Shown: positions 7,355 through 15,184, counted from the stretch's first letter. The stretch: 32,406 nucleotides of DNA from Parapedobacter sp964613725 (GCA_964613725.1 CAZTJY010000027.1:1-32406), one strand, 5' to 3'. Made by a program: numbers and translations. The notes: a model not told the origin generated them from the sequence alone.

Positions 7355-7924
7355 ATGAACATACAATTCAAAAACCTAATTACTCATTCTGTAATTTTTG
7401 CAGTCGCCGTAATTTTATTCGCTGCCTGTGGACCTATTGATCAAAGTGAAAAAGATAGCTCAATTGGCGAACCCACCGGCACCGAAGAACAACTCGAATC
7501 GGAACCGGCAGCGGCTTCCGGAATCTCCTTCAAAGACGAAAATGGGCGGGTCGTTTCGCTGAATTCGCTTAAAGGCAAGGTGGTGTTCATCAACTTTTGG
7601 GCCACATGGTGCCCGCCCTGTATTCACGAAATGCCTTCCATCAACGATATGAAAAGATCGTTCGAGGGGAATGACCACATCGAATTCCTTATGGTCGACG
7701 TCGATAGCAAGATTGAACAATCATCGGCATTCATGAATAAAAATAATTACAATCTCCCCGTATATATCCCGGCAAGCGAGATCCCATCCGATTATTTAGG
7801 AGGGGCTATACCAACGACCGTTATCCTGAATAAGAAAGGGGAGATGGTTGGTCGAATGGAGGGTGGCCGGGATTATAGCGACCCACAAATCATCAGTGCC
7901 TTGAATGAACTGACGAAGGAGTAA
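7355..7924 (+). CDS. TlpA-family thioredoxin lipoprotein
   Basis: A 189-residue lipoprotein. The signal (VIFAVAVILFAA) ends at Cys25, followed by a long acidic Ser/Glu-rich linker (residues 28-55) that would hold the domain off the membrane. The thioredoxin fold starts near ISFKDENGRVVSLNSLKGK, carries W85-C-P-P-C89 and the cis-proline P153 in AIPTTVIL. It therefore should be a membrane-tethered thiol oxidoreductase. It starts 40 bases after the nucleosidase and may be on the same transcript. It is followed by a decayed relative (about 7971-8434) with the same C-terminal layout. Confidence 0.88.
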   Translation: MNIQFKNLITHSVIFAVAVILFAACGPIDQSEKDSSIGEPTGTEEQLESEPAAASGISFKDENGRVVSLNSLKGKVVFINFWATWCPPCIHEMPSINDMKRSFEGNDHIEFLMVDVDSKIEQSSAFMNKNNYNLPVYIPASEIPSDYLGGAIPTTVILNKKGEMVGRMEGGRDYSDPQIISALNELTKE

Positions 7925-7970
7925 TCGAGCAATTTGCGGCAATGGCGGATGATGGTAAAAAGCCGATACG

Positions 7971-8434
7971 GGTTTTTTTAATGCCAGCATCGATAATAAA
8001 GTTTCAGGTACTTCAAAACCAGCTGTGATCGATTTTGATTTTCCGACGGCAGTGGGAAAATCCGGCGTACGTCGTCATTGCGGGGTAAAGTGGTGTTTAT
8101 CAATTTCTGGGCGTCGTGGTGCCCGTCATGTCGGGCTGAGTTCCCTTCGATAGAAAAGCTTTATGTGGCGTTTAAAGATAATCCTAATGTTTTCTTTTTG
8201 ATGATTAATGAAGATAGTGATTTGTTGGTCGCACAGGATTACCTTAAGAAAGAAAAATATTCGGTGCCCTCATACCGGGCCAACGGCGGTGTCCCGCGTG
8301 AAGTTTACACCGGAACATAGCCTACCACGGTAGTGTTAGATAAGGACGGAAGAATAAGGCTTCGGCAAGAAGGCTTTGCCGATTATGAATCAGCGCAATT
8401 CATGAAAGAGCTTGAGGAGTTGACGAGCGAATAA
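7971..8434 (+). pseudogene. Decayed TlpA-family thioredoxin (frameshift plus in-frame stop)
   Basis: Remnant of a third TlpA-like gene. One frame reads SKPAVIDFDFP, then GKSGVR, near 8013-8070. The downstream frame then picks up SLRGKVVFINFWASWCPSC from about 8075. A frameshift thus lies near 8063-8076. The second frame runs with the active site WCPSC and normal spacing to GT, is stopped by TAG at 8318-8320, and continues as PTTVVLDKDGRIRLRQEGF to a TAA at 8432. The TAG sits where the residue before the cis-proline belongs. No ATG with a signal peptide is intact at the 5' end, so the exact left end is unclear. Two independent lesions make sequencing error less likely than for the FucP gene. 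Confidence 0.8.
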
Positions 8435-8473
8435 CTTGATGTGACAAGGGCCATGTATTATATTTTATAATCA

Positions 8474-8505
8474 TTTGTAAACAACATAAAACTTTGGTAC
8501 CTTTG
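8474..8505 (+). promoter_or_regulatory. Promoter of rpsU-xerC-hpf
   Basis: TTTG at 8474-8477 and TACCTTTG at 8498-8505 with a 20-base spacer, a complete match to the Bacteroidota housekeeping promoter. Transcription should start near 8511, leaving a leader of about 34 bases before rpsU. Confidence 0.75.
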
Positions 8506-8525
8506 CAATCCGAAATTTTCGTACG

Positions 8526-8533
8526 AAAGGAGG
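8526..8533 (+). promoter_or_regulatory. Strong Shine-Dalgarno sequence of rpsU
   Basis: AAAGGAGG, 11 bases before the ATG at 8545. It is one of only two full-strength Shine-Dalgarno sequences I see before a gene in this window, which is notable in a phylum that rarely uses them. Confidence 0.7.
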
Positions 8534-8544
8534 TATAACAGGAT

Positions 8545-8736
8545 ATGATCATTGTAAATGTGAAAGAAGGCGAGTCGTTGGACCGGGCGTTGAAACGCTT
8601 CAAGAAGAAGTTTGAAAAAACAGGTGTGTTGCGTGAACTCCGTTCCCGTCAAGCCTATGAAAAGAAATCCGTTACCCGTCGTACGCAACGTAAGAAGGCG
8701 ATTTATAAACAGAGCCTCAATCAGGATATTGCCTAA
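8545..8736 (+). CDS. rpsU: 30S ribosomal protein bS21
   Basis: A 63-residue basic protein with the bS21 signature: MIIVNVKEGESLDRALKRFK, KKFEKTGVLRELRSRQAYEKKS and a basic C-terminal tail. It sits on the small subunit near the 3' end of 16S rRNA. Work on Flavobacterium ribosomes showed that bS21, with bS6 and bS18, hides the anti-Shine-Dalgarno sequence. In keeping with an autoregulatory role, the gene has a complete promoter at 8474-8505 and an unusually strong Shine-Dalgarno sequence at 8526-8533. It is first in the rpsU-xerC-hpf cluster; xerC starts 92 bases after its stop. Confidence 0.96.
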   Translation: MIIVNVKEGESLDRALKRFKKKFEKTGVLRELRSRQAYEKKSVTRRTQRKKAIYKQSLNQDIA

Positions 8737-8828
8737 CGATTTTTATCCGTTTTTGGTAAGGCGGTTTATTTGTGATACCGGAAAACTATCCGTATATTCA
8801 ACCATTAGAATATTAGGGTAGTTTTTCT

Positions 8829-9710
8829 ATGTTTATAGACCGTTTTATCCGTTTCATCACCTACGAAAAGCGCTTTTCCAAGCATACGGTAACCGCGTAT
8901 AGCCACGAATTGGCAGCCTACATCGATTACCTGGAAACATTGGAGACGGGTGTCGGCGACGTGACCCACCGTCAGGCTCGTACTTACCTGGCCATGCGGC
9001 TGGAGTCGGGGTGCAGTCCGGTATCGGTAAACCGAAGCTTGGCCGCACTTCGCACGTATTACCGTTTCTTGATGCGCGAAAGCGCCGCGAAACAGAACCC
9101 TTTTGCTTTGGTCAAAGCATTGAGAACCCCGACAAAACTTCCCGTTACTGTAGATAAGGAAAAGCTCTCGACATTGCTCGACACGGCAACCTCATTTCCT
9201 GACAACTTTGAGGGCCTGCGTGACAAGACCGTGCTGGAACTTCTGTTCGGTACGGGTATCCGTCTTGCCGAATTATTGCAAATCCGTGAGGAACATGTTG
9301 ATTTCTACAACGGCAATCTTCGTATATTTGGTAAACGCAATAAGGAAAGGCTGGTACCTATGAATAAATCACTTCAAGCATTGCTTCGTTGCTACATCGA
9401 CGAAAAAAATCGGCAGTTGTTCGACAACAATTTGCCATCCCTCATCGTTACTAAGAAAGGGAAGGATGCCTATCCCGCATTGATCTATGACATCGTAACG
9501 CGTTACCTAAGTACGATTTCCTCGCAGCGGAAAAAGAGTCCGCATGTGCTTCGGCATACATTTGCGACAACGCTGCTGGAGAACGGGGCAGATTTAAATG
9601 CAATTAAGGAATTGTTAGGGCATGCCGGACTGGCGGCCACTCAGGTTTATACCCATAATTCAGTAGAGCGACTTAAATCGATTTATAAACAAGCACATCC
9701 AAAAGCTTAA
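8829..9710 (+). CDS. xerC: Tyrosine recombinase XerC/XerD
   Basis: A 293-residue site-specific recombinase of the Xer group, which resolves chromosome dimers at dif. The N-terminal SAM-like DNA-binding domain covers about 1-85 (FSKHTVTAYSHELAAYI, SVNRSLAALRTYYRFL). The catalytic domain carries Arg145 (GTGIRLAEL), a beta-hairpin lysine at 169-172 (FGKRNKERLVP), His239 and Arg242 (HVLRHTFA), His265 (LLGHAGL) and the nucleophile Tyr274 (TQVYTH). All catalytic residues are present and the length is typical, so this is a chromosomal Xer recombinase rather than an integrase. It lies between rpsU and hpf, an arrangement common in Bacteroidota. XerC versus XerD cannot be settled from the sequence alone. 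Confidence 0.93.
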   Translation: MFIDRFIRFITYEKRFSKHTVTAYSHELAAYIDYLETLETGVGDVTHRQARTYLAMRLESGCSPVSVNRSLAALRTYYRFLMRESAAKQNPFALVKALRTPTKLPVTVDKEKLSTLLDTATSFPDNFEGLRDKTVLELLFGTGIRLAELLQIREEHVDFYNGNLRIFGKRNKERLVPMNKSLQALLRCYIDEKNRQLFDNNLPSLIVTKKGKDAYPALIYDIVTRYLSTISSQRKKSPHVLRHTFATTLLENGADLNAIKELLGHAGLAATQVYTHNSVERLKSIYKQAHPKA

Positions 9711-9712
9711 AA

Positions 9713-9720
9713 AAGGAGGA
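9713..9720 (+). promoter_or_regulatory. Strong Shine-Dalgarno sequence of hpf
   Basis: AAGGAGGA directly after the xerC stop codon (TAA, 9708-9710) and three bases before the hpf ATG at 9724. With rpsU this is the second strong Shine-Dalgarno in the window. The spacing is short. Confidence 0.65.
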
Positions 9721-9723
9721 ATC

Positions 9724-10071
9724 ATGAACATCATTGTGCAATCAATTCGTTTCGACGCGGACAGAAAACTGATTCAGTTTATCCAGAAACGGGTGAACAA
9801 ACTTGACCAATTCTTCGACCAGATTATTGATGGAGAGTGTTATCTGAAGGTGGAAAACGTGGAAGATGAAGCAAACAAGGTAACTGAGTTTAAGCTGAAT
9901 ATTCCCGGAAGCCAGCTGTTTGCCAAAGCCCAGGCGAAGTCTTTTGAAGAGGCTACGGATCTCGCGGTGGAATCGTTGCGCAGGCAAATCAACAAACATA
10001 AAACGAAAACCAGGACTAAAGCAAGTAACCATAAAGAATTGCTTTCGATGACTAATGAAATAGACGCGTAG
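9724..10071 (+). CDS. hpf: Ribosome hibernation promoting factor (short HPF/YfiA family)
   Basis: A 115-residue member of the HPF/RaiA family, which binds the decoding centre of idle 30S subunits and helps form inactive 100S dimers or protect 70S ribosomes. The beta-alpha-beta-beta-beta-alpha pattern is readable: MNIIVQSIRFDADRKLIQFI, KRVNKLDQFF, GECYLKVENV, KVTEFKLNIPG, LFAKAQAKSFEEATDLAVES and LRRQINKHK with a basic end. There is no C-terminal dimerization domain, so it is the short type. It follows xerC by 13 bases and is closed by a terminator at 10100-10145. Confidence 0.92.
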   Translation: MNIIVQSIRFDADRKLIQFIQKRVNKLDQFFDQIIDGECYLKVENVEDEANKVTEFKLNIPGSQLFAKAQAKSFEEATDLAVESLRRQINKHKTKTRTKASNHKELLSMTNEIDA

Positions 10072-10099
10072 CGAATCAGTCGTCGTTCATCACGTCATT

Positions 10100-10145
10100 A
10101 AACCCGACGACGTATGTCAAGTACTCGTCGGGTTTGAATTTTATT
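10100..10145 (+). terminator. Rho-independent terminator after hpf
   Basis: AAACCCGACGA (10100-10110) pairs perfectly with TCGTCGGGTTT (10125-10135) around a 14-base loop, followed by a T-rich stretch. It ends the rpsU-xerC-hpf unit. Confidence 0.75.
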
Positions 10146-10167
10146 TTACCAGACCGTATACCTGACC

Positions 10168-11118
10168 ATGCACAAATGGTTTGCAACATATTTCGGCTTT
10201 AGCCGTCGCGAACTCAATGGCGTTTGTGTCCTTGCGTTCGTTTTACTTCTACTATGGGGCATTCCACGTTTTTTTTCATTCCGTACCGGAGAAGTTCACG
10301 AAGATATCGCCGTACGGATTGCCGAAATCGATCGTTTCGTGGCAACTGCTAAAAAGTTAGAGCCAACCTTCAACCGCAACGAATATAGCGATGGTAATCA
10401 GCGCGAAACGCCTACATTGGAAGTAGCCTATTTCATATTTGACCCCAATGGACTGCCCGTAGAAGACTGGGAACGGCTTGGGCTTTCAGACCGGCAGATA
10501 CGGATGATTAAGAACTATGAAGCGAAAGGTGGGCGCTTCCGAAAAAAAGAAGACCTGGCCAGGATTTATGCCATTAATGATGCAGACTATGCACGACTGG
10601 AACCCTATATTGAAATAAAGCCGGTTAAATCCGCCCAACCCGATAAGCTAGTTCCTCCGCAGCATACTGACCCGATCGTTGGGCTAACGGAACTAAGAAC
10701 GTTGCATATAGATCTGAACGATGCCGACTCGCTCGAATTACAATACCTCCCGGGCATTGGGCCGGTATTCGCTTCGCGCATTGTCCGGTTCCGCGAATCG
10801 CTGGGTGGCTTCCATCACGTATCGCAATTAATGGATGTATATGGGTTCGACTCCTTGCGGTTTGCGGGGCTGGAAAAGCAAGTATATGTTGACACCACCA
10901 AACTGCAGAAAATCGCGCTGAACTCGGCGGATTACCAGCGTTTCCGTGACCACCCTTTTGTGAGCCATAAGCTGGCCAACGCGATTGTTCAATACCGTAA
11001 ACAGCACGGGCCATATCGCGCAATAAGTGATTTATTGCGCATTGCCATTATGGATGAGCAAATTTTTCGTAAGATTGCACCTTATTTAACCTTAGTGGAT
11101 GATAAACCAACGGATTGA
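10168..11118 (+). CDS. Membrane-anchored helix-hairpin-helix (ComEA-like) protein
   Basis: A 316-residue protein with one N-terminal membrane helix (residues 17-35) and three helix-hairpin-helix modules in the rest: about 93-148 (GLPVEDWERLGLSDRQIRM), about 176-235 (IDLNDADSLELQYLPGIG) and about 246-309 (ALNSADYQRFRDHPFVSH). The central one carries the classical LPGIGPVFASRIVRFR hairpin and the preceding NDADSLEL of ComEA/T2SK-like proteins. ComEA binds DNA during uptake; whether this longer, triple-HhH relative does is unknown. The gene overlaps apt by 20 bases, so the two are cotranscribed. The terminator at 10100-10145 separates it from hpf. Confidence 0.85.
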   Translation: MHKWFATYFGFSRRELNGVCVLAFVLLLLWGIPRFFSFRTGEVHEDIAVRIAEIDRFVATAKKLEPTFNRNEYSDGNQRETPTLEVAYFIFDPNGLPVEDWERLGLSDRQIRMIKNYEAKGGRFRKKEDLARIYAINDADYARLEPYIEIKPVKSAQPDKLVPPQHTDPIVGLTELRTLHIDLNDADSLELQYLPGIGPVFASRIVRFRESLGGFHHVSQLMDVYGFDSLRFAGLEKQVYVDTTKLQKIALNSADYQRFRDHPFVSHKLANAIVQYRKQHGPYRAISDLLRIAIMDEQIFRKIAPYLTLVDDKPTD

Positions 11119-11638
11119 CGAACGATTGAAAGCTGCCGTTCGGGATGTACCCGACTTTCCCAAGCCTGGAATTATTTTCAAGGATATTACGCCGATATTG
11201 AAAGACCCCGACTTATGTGACGCGGTAGCGGATTGCATGGTAGAGGCGATAGACGCGGACACCGTTGATGTGATAGCGGGCATTGAAAGCCGCGGTTTCC
11301 TATTCGGCCTCATGCTCGCCCAGCGGCTACGAAAGCCTTTCGTTCCGATACGGAAAGTGGGTAAATTACCATATGATACCGTGCAGCAGGAATATGCGCT
11401 CGAATATGGCCGGGCTACCATTGAAATTCATGCTGACGCATTTACTGTGGGTAACCGCGTGCTTATTCACGACGACCTACTGGCAACCGGCGGCACCGTG
11501 GTTGCCACCAGCAAACTCATCCAAGCGCTGGGCGGCAGCGTGGCCGGATATTCGTTTATCATCAGCCTTGATTTCCTAAATGGAAAGGATCGGCTGTCCG
11601 ATTTCAGTCCGCTTATCCACTCGCTCGTCGGGTATTAG
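11099..11638 (+). CDS. apt: Adenine phosphoribosyltransferase
   Basis: A 179-residue type I phosphoribosyltransferase that makes AMP from adenine and PRPP for purine salvage. Diagnostic stretches are VRDVPDFPKPGIIFKDITP at the N-terminus, GIESRGFLFG, the KPFVPIRKVGKLPYDTV loop and the PRPP-binding motif VLIHDDLLATGGTVVA. Length and order are standard. The start at 11099 lies within the last codons of the helix-hairpin-helix gene, a 20-base overlap suggesting translational coupling. In a genome with a nucleosidase releasing adenine (6721-7314), apt would recycle that adenine. Confidence 0.95.
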   Translation: MINQRIDERLKAAVRDVPDFPKPGIIFKDITPILKDPDLCDAVADCMVEAIDADTVDVIAGIESRGFLFGLMLAQRLRKPFVPIRKVGKLPYDTVQQEYALEYGRATIEIHADAFTVGNRVLIHDDLLATGGTVVATSKLIQALGGSVAGYSFIISLDFLNGKDRLSDFSPLIHSLVGY

Positions 11639-11691
11639 TGCGTTTTATACTCAAAACTATTTTATTCTCCGTTATACCGTGTTTTCTTTGG

Positions 11692-11722
11692 TTTGCATTC
11701 TTCGGTGTATTGCTTATTATTG
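11692..11722 (+). promoter_or_regulatory. Promoter of the acyl-CoA dehydrogenase gene
   Basis: TTTG at 11692-11695, 19 bases, then TATTATTG at 11715-11722 (one mismatch to TAnnTTTG). It lies inside a longer open frame and directs the true start at 11746. Confidence 0.55.
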
Positions 11723-11745
11723 CAGGGAACCAGCTAATTATCGGT

Positions 11746-12891
11746 ATGGAATCATTACTAAAGGGCGACGAAAATCGAGAAATGGTGCGGCAGATGGTGC
11801 GCGAATTTGCGCATAAGCACATCCTGCCGCACGTGATGGATTGGGATGAGGCTCAGCTGTTTCCCATTGATACTTTCAAAGCGATGGGCCAGCTAGGCAT
11901 CATGGGGGTGTTGGTGCCCGAGGAATATGGCGGCGCCGGCTTGGGATACGATGAATATGTCGATATCATTGTTGAAGTGGCAAGTGTGTGCGGTTCGGTA
12001 GGACTTTCGCTCGCTGCCCATAATTCGCTTTGTACGGGGCATATCCTGACGTATGGGAACGCGGATCAGAAACGGCGGTGGCTGCCTAAACTGGCATCGG
12101 CCGAATGGCTGGGGGCTTGGGCGCTTACCGAAGCCAATACCGGATCAGATGCGTTGCGCATGACGACCGTTGCCGAACTGGATGGAAACGAGTATGTGGT
12201 AAATGGCGCAAAAAACTGGATTACCCACGGCAAGAGCAGTGATGTTGCGGTAGTAATGGTTCGTACGGGTGAAAAGAACCGATCAGCTGGTGTTTCGGCG
12301 TTGGTTATCGAAAAGGGTACACCGGGGTTTACGCACGGAAAAAAGGAAAATAAGCTGGGCATGCGCGCGTCGGAAACGACAGAATTGGTCTTTGACAACT
12401 GCCGGGTACCGCGAAAGAACATACTGGGCAACGAAGGGGAGGGATTCAAGCAGGCGATGAAGGTACTTGACGGTGGGCGTATTTCTATCGCCGCTTTGGC
12501 ATTGGGCATTGCTAAAGGTGCGTTGGGGGCGGCGCTGAAGTACGCGAAAGAACGTCATCAGTTTGGCCAGCCGATTGCAAACTTTCAGGGCATTTCTTTT
12601 AAGCTGGCCGATATGGCCACGGAAATTGAGGCCGCAGAACTATTGATCAGGCAAGCGTGTGCACTTAAAAACAGTGGGGCAGACGTAACCAAAAACTCCG
12701 CCATGGCCAAATACTATGCTTCTGAAGTGGCTGTGCGTTGTGCAACGGAGGCTGTACAGATTTTTGGCGGGTATGGCTATACTAAAGATTTCCCGGTAGA
12801 GAAATACTATCGCGATGCGAAACTTTGCACCATCGGTGAAGGGACATCCGAAATCCAAAAGCTGGTGATCGCCAGGGAAGTGTTGAAATAG
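11746..12891 (+). CDS. Acyl-CoA dehydrogenase (short/medium-chain type)
   Basis: A 381-residue FAD enzyme that makes the first double bond in fatty-acid or branched-chain acyl-CoA breakdown, handing electrons to an electron-transfer flavoprotein. Seen: VREFAHKHILPHV, GVLVPEEYGGAGLGYDEYV, the FAD/substrate motif WALTEANTGSD, FGGYGYTKDFPVEKYYRDAK and the catalytic Glu365 in IGEGTSEIQKL, the position used in short-chain and butyryl-CoA dehydrogenases. The open frame extends upstream to 11638, but this gives a spurious hydrophobic leader. The ATG at 11746 gives normal length and lies 23 bases after a promoter. Exact acyl chain specificity is not readable. Confidence 0.92.
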   Translation: MESLLKGDENREMVRQMVREFAHKHILPHVMDWDEAQLFPIDTFKAMGQLGIMGVLVPEEYGGAGLGYDEYVDIIVEVASVCGSVGLSLAAHNSLCTGHILTYGNADQKRRWLPKLASAEWLGAWALTEANTGSDALRMTTVAELDGNEYVVNGAKNWITHGKSSDVAVVMVRTGEKNRSAGVSALVIEKGTPGFTHGKKENKLGMRASETTELVFDNCRVPRKNILGNEGEGFKQAMKVLDGGRISIAALALGIAKGALGAALKYAKERHQFGQPIANFQGISFKLADMATEIEAAELLIRQACALKNSGADVTKNSAMAKYYASEVAVRCATEAVQIFGGYGYTKDFPVEKYYRDAKLCTIGEGTSEIQKLVIAREVLK

Positions 12892-12927
12892 CAGGGCTTT
12901 TTTATTTTTTAGCACGGATTTTTGTCT

Positions 12928-12935
12928 TAGGTTTG
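12928..12935 (+). promoter_or_regulatory. Putative -7 box of pyrF
   Basis: TAGGTTTG, a full TAnnTTTG match, 24 bases before the pyrF ATG at 12960. The -33 region is a T tract without a clear TTTG at the right distance. Confidence 0.45.
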
Positions 12936-12959
12936 CGGTGATAAAAAATCAAGAAAGCT

Positions 12960-13793
12960 ATGACCCGGAGTGAACTCATCTACCAAATAAAAACCAAACG
13001 TTCTTTTCTTTGTGTGGGCCTCGATACCGATATCGAGAAAATACCGCGACATCTGCTTAGTCACGCCGACCCGGTTTTTGAGTTCAACAGGCAGATTATT
13101 GAAGCAACGGCCGATTTGTGTGTGGCTTATAAGCCCAACATCGCCTTCTACGAATGCCGCGGCATAGCAGGGTGGCAGAGTTTGCAAAAGACATGGGCAG
13201 CATTGCCGCAGGATTGCCTGAGCATCGCCGATGCGAAACGCGGCGATATTGGCAATACCGCCAAAATGTATGCGAAGGCTTTCTTCGACAGGGAAGTATC
13301 GGGCTTAGGTTTCGATGCGCTCACCGTAACGCCCTACATGGGCCGCGATTCGGTACAGCCGTTCCTTGATGTGGAGGGGAAATGGTCAATCGTGTTAGCG
13401 CTCACATCCAATGCCGGGGGGCTGGATTTCCAAATGCATGAAGATGCAGATGGGAAGCAGTTGTTTGAGCGGGTAATTGAAAGGACCAATGGATGGGGAT
13501 CCATTGATAACCTGATGTATGTAGTGGGCGCCACTCGGGGCGAAGCATTCACGGCCATTAGGGCGCTTGCGCCCGACCATTTTTTATTGGTGCCCGGCGT
13601 AGGTGCGCAGGGGGGGAGTTTGCAGGATTTCTGCCGGTATGGCATGAATGCCAATTGTGGGTTGCTCGTCAATGCTACTCGGTCCATTATTTACGCATCG
13701 GGCGACGAATATTTTGCCGAGCGCGCTAGGGAAGAGGCACTGGCCTTACAGCGTGATATGGAAAAGGAATTGAAGGCAAAAGGCATCATCTGA
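12960..13793 (+). CDS. pyrF: Orotidine 5'-phosphate decarboxylase
   Basis: A 277-residue enzyme converting OMP to UMP, the last step of pyrimidine synthesis. It is the longer type-2 form found in Bacteroidota and actinobacteria. Signatures: SFLCVGLDTDIEKIP, VAYKPNIAFYE, and the catalytic Lys/Asp array in SIADAKRGDIGNTAKMYA (Asp91, Lys93, Asp96). The phosphate-binding end reads LLVPGVGAQGGS and NATRSIIYAS. Length, start and motif order are normal. It has its own -7 box and ends 33 bases before the convergent CorC-like gene. Confidence 0.95.
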   Translation: MTRSELIYQIKTKRSFLCVGLDTDIEKIPRHLLSHADPVFEFNRQIIEATADLCVAYKPNIAFYECRGIAGWQSLQKTWAALPQDCLSIADAKRGDIGNTAKMYAKAFFDREVSGLGFDALTVTPYMGRDSVQPFLDVEGKWSIVLALTSNAGGLDFQMHEDADGKQLFERVIERTNGWGSIDNLMYVVGATRGEAFTAIRALAPDHFLLVPGVGAQGGSLQDFCRYGMNANCGLLVNATRSIIYASGDEYFAERAREEALALQRDMEKELKAKGII

Positions 13794-13826
13794 ATCTAAG
13801 GTAGCGCCGAGCGACCGCAAGTAACA

Positions 13827-15131
13827 CTATATCGGATTGCCAAGAAAGGTTACCAAGATTTTGTCAATCCGGTTGCCATCCATATCCACTACTTCGAACT
13901 CGTGGTCTTTCCACTGCACTCGCTCACCTTCCATAGGCATGTGACCCAGCTTAAGCAAAACCAGGCCGGCAATGGTACTGATACTGCCCAAGCCATCATC
14001 GCCATTATCGTCCGATGGGTCAATATTGAGCGCCACAAGCAAATCGTCTAGTTGGTACTGCCCGTCGATGAGGAGACTGCCGTCTTCACGGGCAACGATT
14101 TCTGGTCGCTCGCCCGTATCTCCATCGGAAATGTCGCCTACAAGGCTGCTAAGGATGTCATTAATGGTTACGATGCCTTGCAGTGATCCATACTCATCCA
14201 GTACGACAGCCTGGTGTATCTTTGACGCCTTGAATTTATTCAATATACTGTATGCTGAACTGTTTTCGTGTACATAATTCAACGGTTGCGTCAAGCTGTC
14301 CAGTTGTATCGGGTTGTTGGTGAGGTATTGGTTTAGTAACGACTTGATATGCACTACGCCGGTGATGTTGTCAAGCCCCCCCTTGCAAACCGGATAGACG
14401 GTATGACCGCTTTTCAATATGGTATCACGGTGTACCTCATATTTATCATCTACGTCCAGCCACACGATGTTGCTGCGGTGTGTCATCAGATTGATGGCGC
14501 GTTTATCGCCCAAACTGAAAACACGGTCCACAATTTCGTGTTCGATGTGCTCGATGGCGCCCGTGTCGGCACCTTCGTCAACGAGCGCTTTTATTTCCTC
14601 TTCGGTAACCGCGCTGCGGGACGTTTTGATCTTCAGTATTTTGACAACACCCTCCGTAGTTGCGCTAAGCAGCCAGACGAAAGGGGCTACCGCCCTACTG
14701 AGCACCTGCATCGGAAATGCGAGGACCATAGCATACTTTTCGGGAATGGCAAGTCCAATACGTTTGGGTACCAGTTCGCCAAAAACCAGGGTAAGGAAGG
14801 TGATGACAACGACCACGACAAGGACGGATAGCTGTGAGCTGTAGCCGTCGATCCAGGTAACTTTAGACAGGTATATGTCGAGGCGCTGAGCGATGGTTGC
14901 CCCGCCGAAAATACCGGTTAAGATACCGATAAGGGTGATGCCAATCTGGACGGTGGAAAGGAATTGATTGGGCGTGCTTTTCAATTTGAGCACTTGCTTA
15001 GCCGCCGCATTTTTCTTATCGGCGAGTACCTGCAGCCGAGCCTTCCTACTGGATACGATAGCGATCTCGGAAGCTGATAAAACGCCATTTAAAAGAATTA
15101 ACGCGAAGATAATCAGCGATTCGGTAAGCAT
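13827..15131 (-). CDS. CNNM/CorC (HlyC) family transporter with CBS pair
   Basis: A 434-residue membrane protein. The DUF21/CNNM membrane domain fills about 1-190 with hydrophobic segments at about 4-20, 60-80, 103-122 and 133-157, and the motifs LLNGVLSASEIAIVSSRKARL and FGELVPKRIGL. Two CBS domains (about 200-335) follow, including MTHRSNIVWLDVDD and VVLDEYGSLQGIVTINDIL. The CorC_HlyC domain at about 345-432 closes the protein. Relatives export Mg2+ or Co2+; the older name hemolysin is misleading. The gene follows lon on the same strand, 53 bases after the lon stop, and may be cotranscribed. I saw no good promoter in that gap. Confidence 0.9.
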   Translation of the reverse strand: MLTESLIIFALILLNGVLSASEIAIVSSRKARLQVLADKKNAAAKQVLKLKSTPNQFLSTVQIGITLIGILTGIFGGATIAQRLDIYLSKVTWIDGYSSQLSVLVVVVVITFLTLVFGELVPKRIGLAIPEKYAMVLAFPMQVLSRAVAPFVWLLSATTEGVVKILKIKTSRSAVTEEEIKALVDEGADTGAIEHIEHEIVDRVFSLGDKRAINLMTHRSNIVWLDVDDKYEVHRDTILKSGHTVYPVCKGGLDNITGVVHIKSLLNQYLTNNPIQLDSLTQPLNYVHENSSAYSILNKFKASKIHQAVVLDEYGSLQGIVTINDILSSLVGDISDGDTGERPEIVAREDGSLLIDGQYQLDDLLVALNIDPSDDNGDDGLGSISTIAGLVLLKLGHMPMEGERVQWKDHEFEVVDMDGNRIDKILVTFLGNPI

Positions 15132-15184
15132 GAAGCTAAGTTAATAATTAATTTACATAAACAAAATCCGCAAACGAGGCAGCG

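Noticed and set aside
7957..7979. Terminator after the TlpA lipoprotein gene
   Set aside because: A run of A, a 3-base GC stem with a mismatch and a T run are present, but the stem is too weak to call.
11638..11745. N-terminal membrane extension of the acyl-CoA dehydrogenase
   Set aside because: The family starts near the ATG at 11746, and a promoter lies inside the extension, so it is upstream sequence read in frame by chance.
14349..14844. Plus-strand open frames opposite the CorC-like gene
   Set aside because: Antisense shadows; the minus-strand product is a clear CBS-domain family member.
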